A stretch of 64,000 nt of DNA from contig CAJTJV010000009.1 in assembly GCA_910576775.1 (NCBI GenBank), positions 1 to 64,000 on the forward strand, given 5' to 3'. The position numbers and the translations under genes were made by a program. The notes under the pieces were generated by a model that was not told the origin of the DNA, made no database searches, and saw nothing but the letters and a program-made list of their open reading frames with translations. This document shows, one piece after another, positions 14,865-22,806 of the stretch. Every line of letters begins with the position of its first letter. Position 1 is the first letter of the stretch. Source of the stretch: an uncultured Muribaculaceae bacterium (GTDB taxonomy: Bacteria > Bacteroidota > Bacteroidia > Bacteroidales > Muribaculaceae).

Positions 14865-15539
14865 CTACCACTCGAATGATATGGCGGCGCCGAAACCGTT
14901 GAGTGTGACAGAATTGTCGTAATATGAATGCCAGTTGTTGGAGGTTATAAGTTGATAGGCCACGCCGATATTTACTGCCTGGCGCGTGTTCTTTGACGAA
15001 ATAGGCACGCGGACACCTGCCGACGGACGTAGATAGAACTGCGCACCTCCACCCATGCGCGCGTTAGTGAATTCAAGATAATCATTGCCTATCAGCCATG
15101 TGGCGCCGGCCTTTATATCGATGAAACAGGCCGGTCCGCCGTTTGAACCGCCGATTTTAAAACGGAAATCGGAGAAAACGGGAATCATTGCCATTGTCCG
15201 CGCAGACGAGTGTTGCATGAAATCAGGGGTGTGTTGAGTGTCAAGGATACCCCCTTCAGGGTTTGTTATGGCAAGGTCGACGCCGAGTCCTGCACCCATG
15301 AAGAACCAGGATGCATACTGGAAGCCTTGTGACGTGGAGATACCGATGATATTTGCGCGGTTCGTTCCGACACCGGCAGTGCCTGAAAGCTCCACAAAAC
15401 CGCGGTATGTCATCGAACCGCTGAGTGCCGGCCTTATTATATTGCTTACCTGATTTGCAATTTCATAATATTGCGCAGATACCGGAAGAGTGCCGGCAGC
15501 AAACAGAAGTGTGAGAAGTAAAGATTTAAAAGCTTTCAT
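14865..15539 (-). CDS. Small outer-membrane β-barrel protein
   Basis: The 224-residue product starts at the ATG at 15539; a TTG two codons upstream is also in frame but less likely. It has a signal peptide (KSLLLTLLFAAGTLPVSAQ) followed by alternating hydrophobic strands ending in a terminal GFGAAISFEW, as expected for an 8- to 10-strand outer-membrane barrel. It contains GISTSQGFQ..SWFFMGAGLG, closely matched by GISTSHGFQ..SHYYLGAGIG in the 167-residue protein at 51606, so the two are distant paralogues. No function is known. It sits upstream of the B12 operon promoter on the same strand but is not part of that transcript. Confidence 0.75.
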   Translation of the reverse strand: MKAFKSLLLTLLFAAGTLPVSAQYYEIANQVSNIIRPALSGSMTYRGFVELSGTAGVGTNRANIIGISTSQGFQYASWFFMGAGLGVDLAITNPEGGILDTQHTPDFMQHSSARTMAMIPVFSDFRFKIGGSNGGPACFIDIKAGATWLIGNDYLEFTNARMGGGAQFYLRPSAGVRVPISSKNTRQAVNIGVAYQLITSNNWHSYYDNSVTLNGFGAAISFEW

Positions 15540-15615
15540 AATCAATCATAATATATTTTTCAAACGCATCTTCAGGCACATTGTTGCAAGAATAAGCCTT
15601 TTTGTCGATAATTGT

Positions 15616-15623
15616 TAACTTTG
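15616..15623 (+). promoter_or_regulatory. -7 box upstream of pgeF
   Basis: TAACTTTG followed by C is a consensus Bacteroidetes -7 box that ends 16 bases before the pgeF ATG. It predicts a leader of only about 12 bases. No good -33 TTTG lies at the ideal spacing. Confidence 0.6.
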
Positions 15624-15639
15624 CAGAAAATAACATACA

Positions 15640-16374
15640 ATGCTGCCTATAGAATTTTTTAAAGAAAATGATGTGTTTGTCGCCGGGACTACGCGGCGAG
15701 TGGATATATCAGACGTATCGGCGCCCTATGCCGGTTTTTCGCTTTGTACATATACGGGAGATGATGACTCACATACCATGGAGTGTCGGCATTGTCTGGC
15801 AGATGTGCTTCGCATACCATCGGAGAACATCATAGCGCCTCGGCAGACACATTCTGCAAATGTGCTTGTTTATAAAGGAGGTGAGTGCGTTATTGAAGAT
15901 GTCGATGCCATTGTATGCGATACGCCCGGAGTTGCAATAGGAATAAATACAGCGGATTGTGTGCCGCTTCTTTTTGTAGACAGCGACGCGCGGGTTATAG
16001 GGGCGGCGCATGCCGGATGGCGTGGCGCATTATCGGGTATTGTTTCCGGAACTGTCGCAAAAATGAAATCTCTCGGAGCAAATCCGGAACGTATGGAGGT
16101 TTTTATAGGGGCTTGCATACATGTGGAGTGTTTTGAGATCGGTGAGGAAGTGGCGGCGCAGTTCCCTCATGATTGTGTTAGCCGTGACTATGGCGATAAG
16201 CCACATGTCGACCTTGTAAGGGCGGTGCTTCTCGAGCTGCTTGCCGCCGGAATCCGCGATGCTAATATCGTTGTAGTAAAAGACTGTACTCACTGTAACA
16301 CGCATCTCTATTTTTCTGCTCGCAGACTCGGTGTACGTTCCGGCCGCAATTTCACTTTTATAATGCTCAAGTAG
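15640..16374 (+). CDS. pgeF: Peptidoglycan editing factor PgeF / YfiH-family oxidoreductase
   Basis: The 244-residue product belongs to the YfiH/DUF152 (multi-copper polyphenol oxidase-like) family. In E. coli PgeF removes peptidoglycan precursors with wrong stem residues, and other members act as purine nucleoside phosphorylase-like enzymes. The metal-ligand motifs are intact: PRQTHSANV, NTADCVPLLFVD, AHAGWRGALSGIV, GACIHVECFEIG and HCNTHLYFSARR, so the Zn/Cu-binding His-Cys-His set is present. The length is typical. tilS follows 48 bases downstream with its own promoter. Confidence 0.9.
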   Translation: MLPIEFFKENDVFVAGTTRRVDISDVSAPYAGFSLCTYTGDDDSHTMECRHCLADVLRIPSENIIAPRQTHSANVLVYKGGECVIEDVDAIVCDTPGVAIGINTADCVPLLFVDSDARVIGAAHAGWRGALSGIVSGTVAKMKSLGANPERMEVFIGACIHVECFEIGEEVAAQFPHDCVSRDYGDKPHVDLVRAVLLELLAAGIRDANIVVVKDCTHCNTHLYFSARRLGVRSGRNFTFIMLK

Positions 16375-16383
16375 CAAACGCCG

Positions 16384-16415
16384 TTTGTCAGAATGCCGCG
16401 GATTATCTAAATTTG
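16384..16415 (+). promoter_or_regulatory. Promoter of tilS, predicted near-leaderless
   Basis: TTTG (16384-16387), a 20-base spacer and TAAATTTG (16408-16415) match the Bacteroidetes consensus exactly. The tilS ATG begins at 16423, only 7 bases after the -7 box, so the transcript would have almost no leader. Confidence 0.65.
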
Positions 16416-16422
16416 TACACGC

Positions 16423-17790
16423 ATGAAAACGTATTGTCAAAATATCGAGGGGAGGGTTGCCGCTTTCATAGAGCGGGAGAGTCTGTTACATTGTGATGCG
16501 CCGGTTGTTGTCGCTCTCAGCGGAGGTGCCGACTCTGTTGCCCTGCTTGCGATATTGAAGAGCCTTGGATACGATTGTCGGGCGGCACACTGCAATTTCC
16601 ATCTTCGCGGAGAAGAATCTATACGCGATATGCGTCATGCTACAGCGATTGCCGAACGGCTTGATATAGATATTTATATACGTGATTTTGATGTAGAGGC
16701 ATATCGGAGAGAGCATCCTTGTTCGGTAGAGATGGCATGTCGCGACTTGCGGTATGCGTGGTTCGCCGAGTTACTCGATCGTGAGGCGGCCCAGGCTGTA
16801 GCTGTTGGTCATCACAGCGAAGATCGAATCGAGACATTCATGCTTAATCTTGTGCGCGGTACCGGAATCGCAGGGCTGACAAGTATGCGTCCACGTTCGG
16901 CAAATGTTGTTCGGCCACTTCTGTGTCTTACCCGTCCTGAAATCGAAGCATATCTGTCTGCGCGTTCTCTGACATTCATTGAAGACAGCTCAAATGCCTC
17001 TGACGCGCATCGACGCAACCGTCTGCGCAATCATATTCTGCCGTTGCTTGAAGAATCTTTCCCGGGAGCGGCAGCGGCGATAATGCGGACTGTTGCCAAT
17101 CTGGAGGCAACGGAGAAGGTCTATCGTGTCGCGATAAATGAGAAAATCCGCAACTACCGTAAAGATAATGCTATAGACTTACAGCGACTTGCTGCCGATG
17201 AATGTGCGCAAAGCATTCTTTTCGAGATGGTGTATCCTCTCGGTTTTACTCCGACGCAGGTGTCGGACATGCTTTTTGCTGTGAATTCTTCCGGACGTTG
17301 TTTCCTGTCGCAGGAAGGTAAAGTCGTAGCCGAGTTGTCGCACGGGAGCCTGCGGCTCACCGATGCCGCCACTATCGACATGCTGATAAGAGACGACACA
17401 CATGTTGTAGACCTACGGCATGATATTGCCGAACCTGCAATGATAGCAGTATCACATCTCCCGGTAGAGAATTTCCATCCGGAACCACTGGGTGCTGCGG
17501 TGGCATACATTGATGCATCCGCACTCGACGGTAATCCGTTATGGGAGCTGAGGCATCCGCGGCGCGGCGACAGGATGGTGCCTTTCGGCGCGATGAAATC
17601 CAAGCTTCTTAGCGACATTTTCGCCTCTGTCAAGTATTCTGCGTCCGATAAACGTGAGCAATGGGTACTGACTCGCGACGGCGAGATTGTATGGCTTCCC
17701 GGGCTGAGAAATTCTGCTTTGTGGAGCATAGGACCCGAAACAAAAAGATATATACGTCTGTTTTATAAAAATGGTAAAATAACTACATGA
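16423..17790 (+). CDS. tilS: tRNA(Ile)-lysidine synthase TilS
   Basis: The 455-residue product has the PP-loop ATPase signature VVALSGGADSVALLAIL at about residues 28-44, followed by AAHCNFHLRGEES, VGHHSEDRIETFMLNLVRGTG and RPLLCLTRPEIEAYL, then the substrate-binding and C-terminal domains. The enzyme attaches lysine to C34 of tRNA-Ile(CAU), changing both its codon reading and its charging, and is essential. Its stop overlaps the glycosidase start by 4 bases (ATGA). Confidence 0.95.
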   Translation: MKTYCQNIEGRVAAFIERESLLHCDAPVVVALSGGADSVALLAILKSLGYDCRAAHCNFHLRGEESIRDMRHATAIAERLDIDIYIRDFDVEAYRREHPCSVEMACRDLRYAWFAELLDREAAQAVAVGHHSEDRIETFMLNLVRGTGIAGLTSMRPRSANVVRPLLCLTRPEIEAYLSARSLTFIEDSSNASDAHRRNRLRNHILPLLEESFPGAAAAIMRTVANLEATEKVYRVAINEKIRNYRKDNAIDLQRLAADECAQSILFEMVYPLGFTPTQVSDMLFAVNSSGRCFLSQEGKVVAELSHGSLRLTDAATIDMLIRDDTHVVDLRHDIAEPAMIAVSHLPVENFHPEPLGAAVAYIDASALDGNPLWELRHPRRGDRMVPFGAMKSKLLSDIFASVKYSASDKREQWVLTRDGEIVWLPGLRNSALWSIGPETKRYIRLFYKNGKITT

Positions 17791-20030
17791 AACACTGTTT
17801 TTTAACCCTTATTATGGTATCGGCCGCCGCTGTCACTTGTTTTGCCGAGGATATAATAAAAACCGATGCGTACCGTTGGCATGGGGATACTATTACTCAG
17901 GATATATACATGGCGACGGCGCCCAATGTGTTCGAGATTGTCTCCAATTATTCGGCAGAACCCGGTTATGCTTTCCCGATTGGCAAGCAGTGGAAACTGA
18001 AAAATGACATAAGCTCATATCCGCAGCTGAAAACCCCTAATAAGCTCCATGCCGCTATATATAATATGGGTCTTGATGAAATGGTTAATGCCGTGGAACC
18101 CGACACAACCCTTCGCACAGGCAAAGAATGGGCCGGCGTATGGACGCGAGATGTCAGTTATTCAATTCTTCTGTCAATGGCTTATATGCAACCGGAGGCC
18201 TCTATGATATCGCTGATGAAAAAAGTGAATAAGAACGGTGTAATCATACAGGATACCGGTTCGGGTGGTGCATGGCCTGTAAGTACCGACCGTCTTATCT
18301 GGGCGCTTGCCGCATATGAAATCTATAAAGTTACGGGCGACCGCGACTGGCTGAAAAAGATTTACCCTATAATTAAGAAATCCATTGATGATGATAGTAT
18401 TGTGACGTCCTCTGAGAGCGGCCTTGCCAAGGGGGAGACCTCTTTTATCGACTGGCGCGAGCAGAGCCATCCCCGCTGGATGCAGACTGTCGATATTTAT
18501 AATTCGGAAGCACTCGGCACTACGATAGTGCATTCACAGGCGCTACGCGTGCTTGCTGCAATCGCCGAAGATCTGGGTTACAAGAAGGTTGCCAAAGAGA
18601 GTATTGCCAGAGCGGATGCCATCGACGAGGCTGTCAATCGTGAGCTGTGGCTTGAAGATAAAGGTTATTATGCCATGTACCGCTATGGCCGTAATTTCCC
18701 GATTGTCAATCCGCGTGCGGAGACGCTCGGCGAATCCCTTGCAATCCTGTATGATGTGGCGGACGCAGGACGTGCGAAGACAATCACTGAAAGCAATCCC
18801 ACCACTCCTTTCGGTACTGCGATTTTCTTCCCTCAGATTGCCGATATGCCCCCTTATCACAACAATGCCCTGTGGCCTTGGGTGGGCGCATACTGGGCTC
18901 TCGCCAATGCCAAGGTCGGCAACGAGGCCGGAACTCTTGAAGCCATCGGTGCAGTCTTCCGTCCGGCGGCGCTCTTCGCGACCAACAAGGAGAATTTCGT
19001 CCTTGACAACGGAGATATAGCAACGGAGCTTAATTCCTCGAACATGCTTTGGTGTCTTGCAGGCAACATAGCTATAACACATAAGATTCTTTTTGGTATT
19101 GAATTCGAAAAAGACGGTCTCGCTTTCCATCCGTTTGTTCCCAAGGCTCTTGGAGGCGAACGCACTCTCGAAGGCTTCAAATACCGCAACGCAGTATTGG
19201 ATATAACTGTAAAAGGTTATGGCAGCGAGATAAAGAGTTTTACTCTCAACGGTAAGGAACACAAGCCTTTCATTCCTGCAAATATCAAGGGTAATAATAC
19301 TATTGTGATAACAATGGCCGATAATCTCGTCGAACCAATGAAGGTTAACCGTACACCAAACAAAAAAGCGCCTTGGACACCTTTGGCATGGTTTGAGGAT
19401 GGTCGTCTGAAATGGAATCCGATAGAATATATGGCAAATTATGTTGTCATCCGCGACGGTAAACGGATTGCAACTACCCGTCAGACTGATTTCGATGCCT
19501 CAATTCCAGGAGAATATCAGGTTATCGCAGTTTCTTCAGATGGTATTGAATCATTTGCATCAGAGCCACGTTCTAACCGTGAGCGCATTGTGGTGCAGAT
19601 GCCGTCGGAGAAAACTGCAATCAGCTCTTCCGAGGCATGCAATGTCCCGGCTAATGCAGAAGGTTATACAGGTGCCGGATTTGTTGAACTCGATAAGGCT
19701 TCTTCGCCGGTAGACATCACAATAGATGTGCCGGTGGATGGAACTTATTCTATTGCGGTACGTTATGCCAATGGCAATGGTCCGGTCAATACTCAGAACA
19801 AATGTGCAATCCGCAGCCTCAGTGTTGATGGTAAAAGAGTCGGCACGCTTGTTATGCCGCATCGCGGAAAAGGGAATTGGAGTGATTGGGGCATGAGCAA
19901 TTATGTCCGGATACCTCTGACAGCCGGCAAGCATACACTTGTTATTGATTTTCGTCCCGACAACAATAATATGAATCTCAAGACAAACCACGTTCTTGTT
20001 GATTGTATTACTATTGAAAGGTTATTCTGA
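17787..20030 (+). CDS. Secreted six-hairpin glycoside hydrolase with C-terminal CBM
   Basis: The 747-residue product has a signal peptide (MKHCFLTLIMVSAAAVTCFA) and an (α/α)6-barrel catalytic domain of about residues 75-460. Signatures are GKEWAGVWTRDVSYSILLSM near residue 115, SGGAWPVSTDRLIWALAAYE, FIDWREQSHPRW and PYHNNALWPWVGAYWALAN, which fit the GH63/MGH1-like clan of α-glycosidases. A linker/Fn3-like segment follows, then a C-terminal β-sandwich resembling CBM6/CBM35 (~625-747). The general acid/base pair is probably the Asp in WTRDV and an acidic residue later in the barrel, but I cannot assign substrate or exact GH family. It overlaps tilS by 4 bases, an unusual partner for a secreted glycosidase. 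Confidence 0.8.
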   Translation: MKHCFLTLIMVSAAAVTCFAEDIIKTDAYRWHGDTITQDIYMATAPNVFEIVSNYSAEPGYAFPIGKQWKLKNDISSYPQLKTPNKLHAAIYNMGLDEMVNAVEPDTTLRTGKEWAGVWTRDVSYSILLSMAYMQPEASMISLMKKVNKNGVIIQDTGSGGAWPVSTDRLIWALAAYEIYKVTGDRDWLKKIYPIIKKSIDDDSIVTSSESGLAKGETSFIDWREQSHPRWMQTVDIYNSEALGTTIVHSQALRVLAAIAEDLGYKKVAKESIARADAIDEAVNRELWLEDKGYYAMYRYGRNFPIVNPRAETLGESLAILYDVADAGRAKTITESNPTTPFGTAIFFPQIADMPPYHNNALWPWVGAYWALANAKVGNEAGTLEAIGAVFRPAALFATNKENFVLDNGDIATELNSSNMLWCLAGNIAITHKILFGIEFEKDGLAFHPFVPKALGGERTLEGFKYRNAVLDITVKGYGSEIKSFTLNGKEHKPFIPANIKGNNTIVITMADNLVEPMKVNRTPNKKAPWTPLAWFEDGRLKWNPIEYMANYVVIRDGKRIATTRQTDFDASIPGEYQVIAVSSDGIESFASEPRSNRERIVVQMPSEKTAISSSEACNVPANAEGYTGAGFVELDKASSPVDITIDVPVDGTYSIAVRYANGNGPVNTQNKCAIRSLSVDGKRVGTLVMPHRGKGNWSDWGMSNYVRIPLTAGKHTLVIDFRPDNNNMNLKTNHVLVDCITIERLF

Positions 20031-20061
20031 GTGCTAAATATTTCAAAATTCCCAAACTCGG

Positions 20062-20092
20062 TTTGCTATAGACAAAATAATTGTTATTTTTG
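20062..20092 (+). promoter_or_regulatory. Promoter of the SecB-like gene
   Basis: TTTG (20062-20065), 19 bases and TATTTTTG (20085-20092) fit the Bacteroidetes consensus. The predicted leader is about 43 bases to the ATG at 20141. Confidence 0.75.
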
Positions 20093-20140
20093 CCGATGCA
20101 AGGCTGAAAACCCGAGCAAGAACGACTTATTCAATTGATT

Positions 20141-20602
20141 ATGGAAAACGTACAGCCCAATATCACAATCCTGTCGGTCAATGAAGTACCCGACTCTACG
20201 GTTATTAACCGCAGTGCTCTTCGCCGTATGGGCAACCAGACGGTGAATGTAGATCTCAACGTGCGTGTTGTACCGAACGTAGAAAAGTCGATAGTGAGTC
20301 TTGTCGTCAGCTGTTCCTATCTCGCTCAGATAGGATTCCTGCGTTATAGGATTCTTGTAAGCTCGGTTGTTGCAAATTTCGGGGTTGAGAATCTCCGTAA
20401 GATTGTGATACCGAAGGGTGACGAGAACGTCATTCCTTCGGATATCATGATGACTATGCTGGGAGTGGCGGTTGGTGCGTTGCGCGGAGTTGTTGCTGTC
20501 CGTACTCAAGGTACCAAACTACGTAACAGTCCGCTGCCACTTATAGATTTAAAGACTCTTATATACAGGCTACATTACGGACAGACTCCTGTCGACCGCT
20601 GA
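20141..20602 (+). CDS. Possible SecB-like chaperone-fold protein
   Basis: The 153-residue product starts at the ATG at 20141; a TTG two codons earlier is in frame but less likely. It is β-strand rich, with a long amphipathic strand set (VEKSIVSLVVSCSYLAQIGF) and a C-terminal portion GALRGVVAVRTQGTKL...LPLIDLKTLI that resembles the last strand and helix of SecB-fold proteins. SecB proper binds unfolded preproteins; SecB-like proteins also occur in toxin-antitoxin chaperone systems, but no toxin is adjacent here. The assignment rests on pattern only. It converges on the hemerythrin-LuxR gene. Confidence 0.45.
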   Translation: MENVQPNITILSVNEVPDSTVINRSALRRMGNQTVNVDLNVRVVPNVEKSIVSLVVSCSYLAQIGFLRYRILVSSVVANFGVENLRKIVIPKGDENVIPSDIMMTMLGVAVGALRGVVAVRTQGTKLRNSPLPLIDLKTLIYRLHYGQTPVDR

Positions 20603-20611
20603 CACTGATTC

Positions 20612-21556
20612 TCAGATTTCTATTTCCTTCGGGTCGATAAGGCCGTTGATAATAGCATATATAGTCAGGCCTGCCGGAGAATGTATATCAAGTTTTGAGC
20701 ATATATTGCGCCGATGTGTCGTAACGGTGTTGACAGAAATGCATAGTTTGTCGGCAATTTCTTTATTGCTCATGCCTTTGGCCACGCATATTGTTATTTC
20801 CTCCTCGCGTTTTCCGAGTGTCGGGGCCATATTCTCGTTTTCTTCGCTGATATGGGCACCGCTCTCGATACGTTTTATCATTTTTTCGGCTTTGATTACA
20901 GCGGGTACGAGGATGCGGTTTTCCACCTCGCAATGGCTGATAAGGTCGGCTTCGCAATTAATTATGTCGAAAAGAACACTATTTATAAGGTCGGCGTTTC
21001 CCTGGGGACAATATGATATAAGGACATCCTTGAGGCGATTGAGCTTGTCGGAAATGGCATCGTGATGGCGGGCGAATACACTGATGTTGTATCCGCTTTT
21101 TACCGGACGTCCGCCAATAAGGCTCTCAATGTAGCCAAAAAGAGTATCGTTTTCATATTCCATGTGTCGACGCACCTCGCCTACATATTCATCGAAGAAA
21201 CGGAGAATAAGCTGGGCAACGTCGCTTGAATGGGAAAAATCTGTTCCGAGTATGAATTTACGTCGTATTTCCGGTAGAAAAAAGTCGAGGAAGAAAGTGT
21301 GTGCGCGTTTCAGATATGTCATAAGCGTGTTAAGATCCACATCTTCCGGATTGAAAGGACGTCCGCTTATCATATTTGCCACGCATAGGAAGGTGGGCAT
21401 ATGGATACCGGTTCGTATGCCAATGTCTTCAATGCTGTTGCCAGCTTCCTTCAGTGGAATGCCGAAACGGCTTATCACCATCAATAGAAGGCTGTTATCT
21501 TTTATTAACTCGCGAAGCCTGTTGTTTTCATCGAATGACTTTTCCATATTGTTCAT
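20612..21556 (-). CDS. Hemerythrin-like (RIC/ScdA-type) sensor fused to a LuxR DNA-binding domain
   Basis: The 314-residue product has an N-terminal helical segment (~1-80, including LKEAGNSIEDIGIRTGIHMPTFL, similar to the DUF542 region of iron-sulfur repair proteins) and a four-helix hemerythrin-like domain (~85-235). The C-terminal LuxR/GerE helix-turn-helix spans ~245-310 (LGKREEEITICVAKGMSNKE then SVNTVTTHRRNICSKL). The di-iron ligand set looks complete: His in RAHTFFL, HMEYE, RHHD and HCEVE. Such a fusion would couple O2, NO or redox state at a di-iron centre to transcription. No receiver domain is present, so it is not a phosphorelay regulator. It is a single gene; its targets are unknown. 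Confidence 0.8.
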   Translation of the reverse strand: MNNMEKSFDENNRLRELIKDNSLLLMVISRFGIPLKEAGNSIEDIGIRTGIHMPTFLCVANMISGRPFNPEDVDLNTLMTYLKRAHTFFLDFFLPEIRRKFILGTDFSHSSDVAQLILRFFDEYVGEVRRHMEYENDTLFGYIESLIGGRPVKSGYNISVFARHHDAISDKLNRLKDVLISYCPQGNADLINSVLFDIINCEADLISHCEVENRILVPAVIKAEKMIKRIESGAHISEENENMAPTLGKREEEITICVAKGMSNKEIADKLCISVNTVTTHRRNICSKLDIHSPAGLTIYAIINGLIDPKEIEI

Positions 21557-21622
21557 GCGGTAAAATTAATAAATTATGCTGAAAATGGAAAGCTAACCTG
21601 TTGTCGAATCGGAAATTTTGAC

Positions 21623-21630
21623 TAATTTTG
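21623..21630 (+). promoter_or_regulatory. -7 box of the TM2 gene
   Basis: TAATTTTG followed by CG matches the Bacteroidetes -7 consensus. Because it sits inside an upstream in-frame extension (ATG at 21618), it shows that translation must start later, at 21651. Confidence 0.7.
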
Positions 21631-21650
21631 CGCTATATATAAGTATAAAA

Positions 21651-22028
21651 ATGGATCTGATGAAACAATGTCCGAATTGCAAGCAGTACGTTGAAGATAG
21701 TGCGGCGTTCTGCAACCATTGTGGTTATTCATTTGTGAACTCCCAGCAGGCTCAACCGGTGGGCGACAACGCTTTCGATGTTTGCGGTCCTGAAGGCAAG
21801 AGCAGAGGTGTCGCAGCTCTGCTTGCTATTCTGTTGGGTGGTCTCGGCATACAGTACTTTTATCTTGGCAAAGTCACTGCCGGGATTCTGTCGATTGTTC
21901 TCAGTCTCGTAACATGTGGCTGTTGGTCGGTTATCGCTCTTATACAGGGTATTCTTATGCTCTGTATGACAAACCAGCAGTTCCGTATGAAATACGTTAC
22001 AAATCCGTCGAGTTTCCCCGTATTCTGA
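21651..22028 (+). CDS. Zinc-ribbon and TM2-domain membrane protein
   Basis: The 125-residue product (start 21651, chosen because the promoter lies between 21618 and 21651) has an N-terminal zinc ribbon with two CxxC knuckles (QCPNCKQY and FCNHCGY). A TM2 domain follows with two transmembrane helices: AALLAILLGGLGIQYFYLGK and GILSIVLSLVTCGCWSVIAL. Proteins of this layout are widespread in Bacteroidetes and have no established function. The next gene begins 34 bases downstream and may be cotranscribed. Confidence 0.85.
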   Translation: MDLMKQCPNCKQYVEDSAAFCNHCGYSFVNSQQAQPVGDNAFDVCGPEGKSRGVAALLAILLGGLGIQYFYLGKVTAGILSIVLSLVTCGCWSVIALIQGILMLCMTNQQFRMKYVTNPSSFPVF

Positions 22029-22062
22029 TAATAGTCTCATCCCGAACACTTGCAGGAAAAGT

Positions 22063-22806
22063 ATGCGGAAGTATGCTTTAGTGTTTATTGTGTACTATTC
22101 CATATCGCTGTTGTTCTCTTGTGGTCAACGGAATTCGGAATGTATATCACCTGAACTGGCAGCTGTTCTTGTCCCGGATTCGGCTAACCCCTTTGCTGAA
22201 ATTGTGGATTCCGCTCCTGATGCCGGATGTAAACCGCTCGTAACCCGAGGCCCGCGTATTCCGCTTGGCAGAGTTTTCAACGATCTCAACGACGCTCATC
22301 TCGCCCGAGCACGTAAAGACGGCATAAAGCCTGTTTTTGATGCACCTTCGGCATGGCAAAATGGAGCCGGCCTTGTTGAAGTCCGTTCAGACAGTACTCT
22401 GTTTATTGATGAGCTGACACATTCGTATCCTTATCTTCTTCCCCATGCCGCCAATCTTTTGTCGGAAATAGGGCTACGCTTCTATCAGCTTTTACAGGCA
22501 CGTGGTGGAGGGGACTACAGAATAAAGGTTACGAGTATATTGCGGACGGATGCCACTGTCGGTCGTCTGCGTCGTGTCAATCGTAATGCATCGAGCGAGA
22601 GCGCCCATACATATGCCACGACATTTGATATAAGTTATAGTAAATTCATTTGCGATAATTCCAAGGGAACCGGTCGGACGTTTGAGGATTTAAAGAATTT
22701 GCTTGCGGAAGTTGTCGATAGTCTGCGTTCCGAGGGGCGTTGTCTCGTAAAGAGAGAATACCGTCAGGCATGTTTTCATATAACCGCCATTGATACTGAA
22801 AAATGA
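22063..22806 (+). CDS. DUF5715 lipoprotein, M15-like D,D-peptidase fold
   Basis: The 247-residue product has a lipobox (YSISLLFSC) and a C-terminal domain with the zinc-ligand pattern of M15/VanY-type peptidases: SESAHTYATTFDIS (S-x2-H-x6-D) and a late ACFHITA His. The TSILRT segment before it also fits the M15 fold. This suggests a periplasmic lipid-anchored peptidoglycan peptidase, although the glutamate base is not certain by eye. It overlaps the AsmA-like gene start by 4 bases. Confidence 0.75.
   Translation: MRKYALVFIVYYSISLLFSCGQRNSECISPELAAVLVPDSANPFAEIVDSAPDAGCKPLVTRGPRIPLGRVFNDLNDAHLARARKDGIKPVFDAPSAWQNGAGLVEVRSDSTLFIDELTHSYPYLLPHAANLLSEIGLRFYQLLQARGGGDYRIKVTSILRTDATVGRLRRVNRNASSESAHTYATTFDISYSKFICDNSKGTGRTFEDLKNLLAEVVDSLRSEGRCLVKREYRQACFHITAIDTEK

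Noticed and set aside
20612..21556. NarL-type response regulator
   Set aside because: No receiver domain or phospho-acceptor Asp motif is present; the N-terminal part is a hemerythrin-like bundle.
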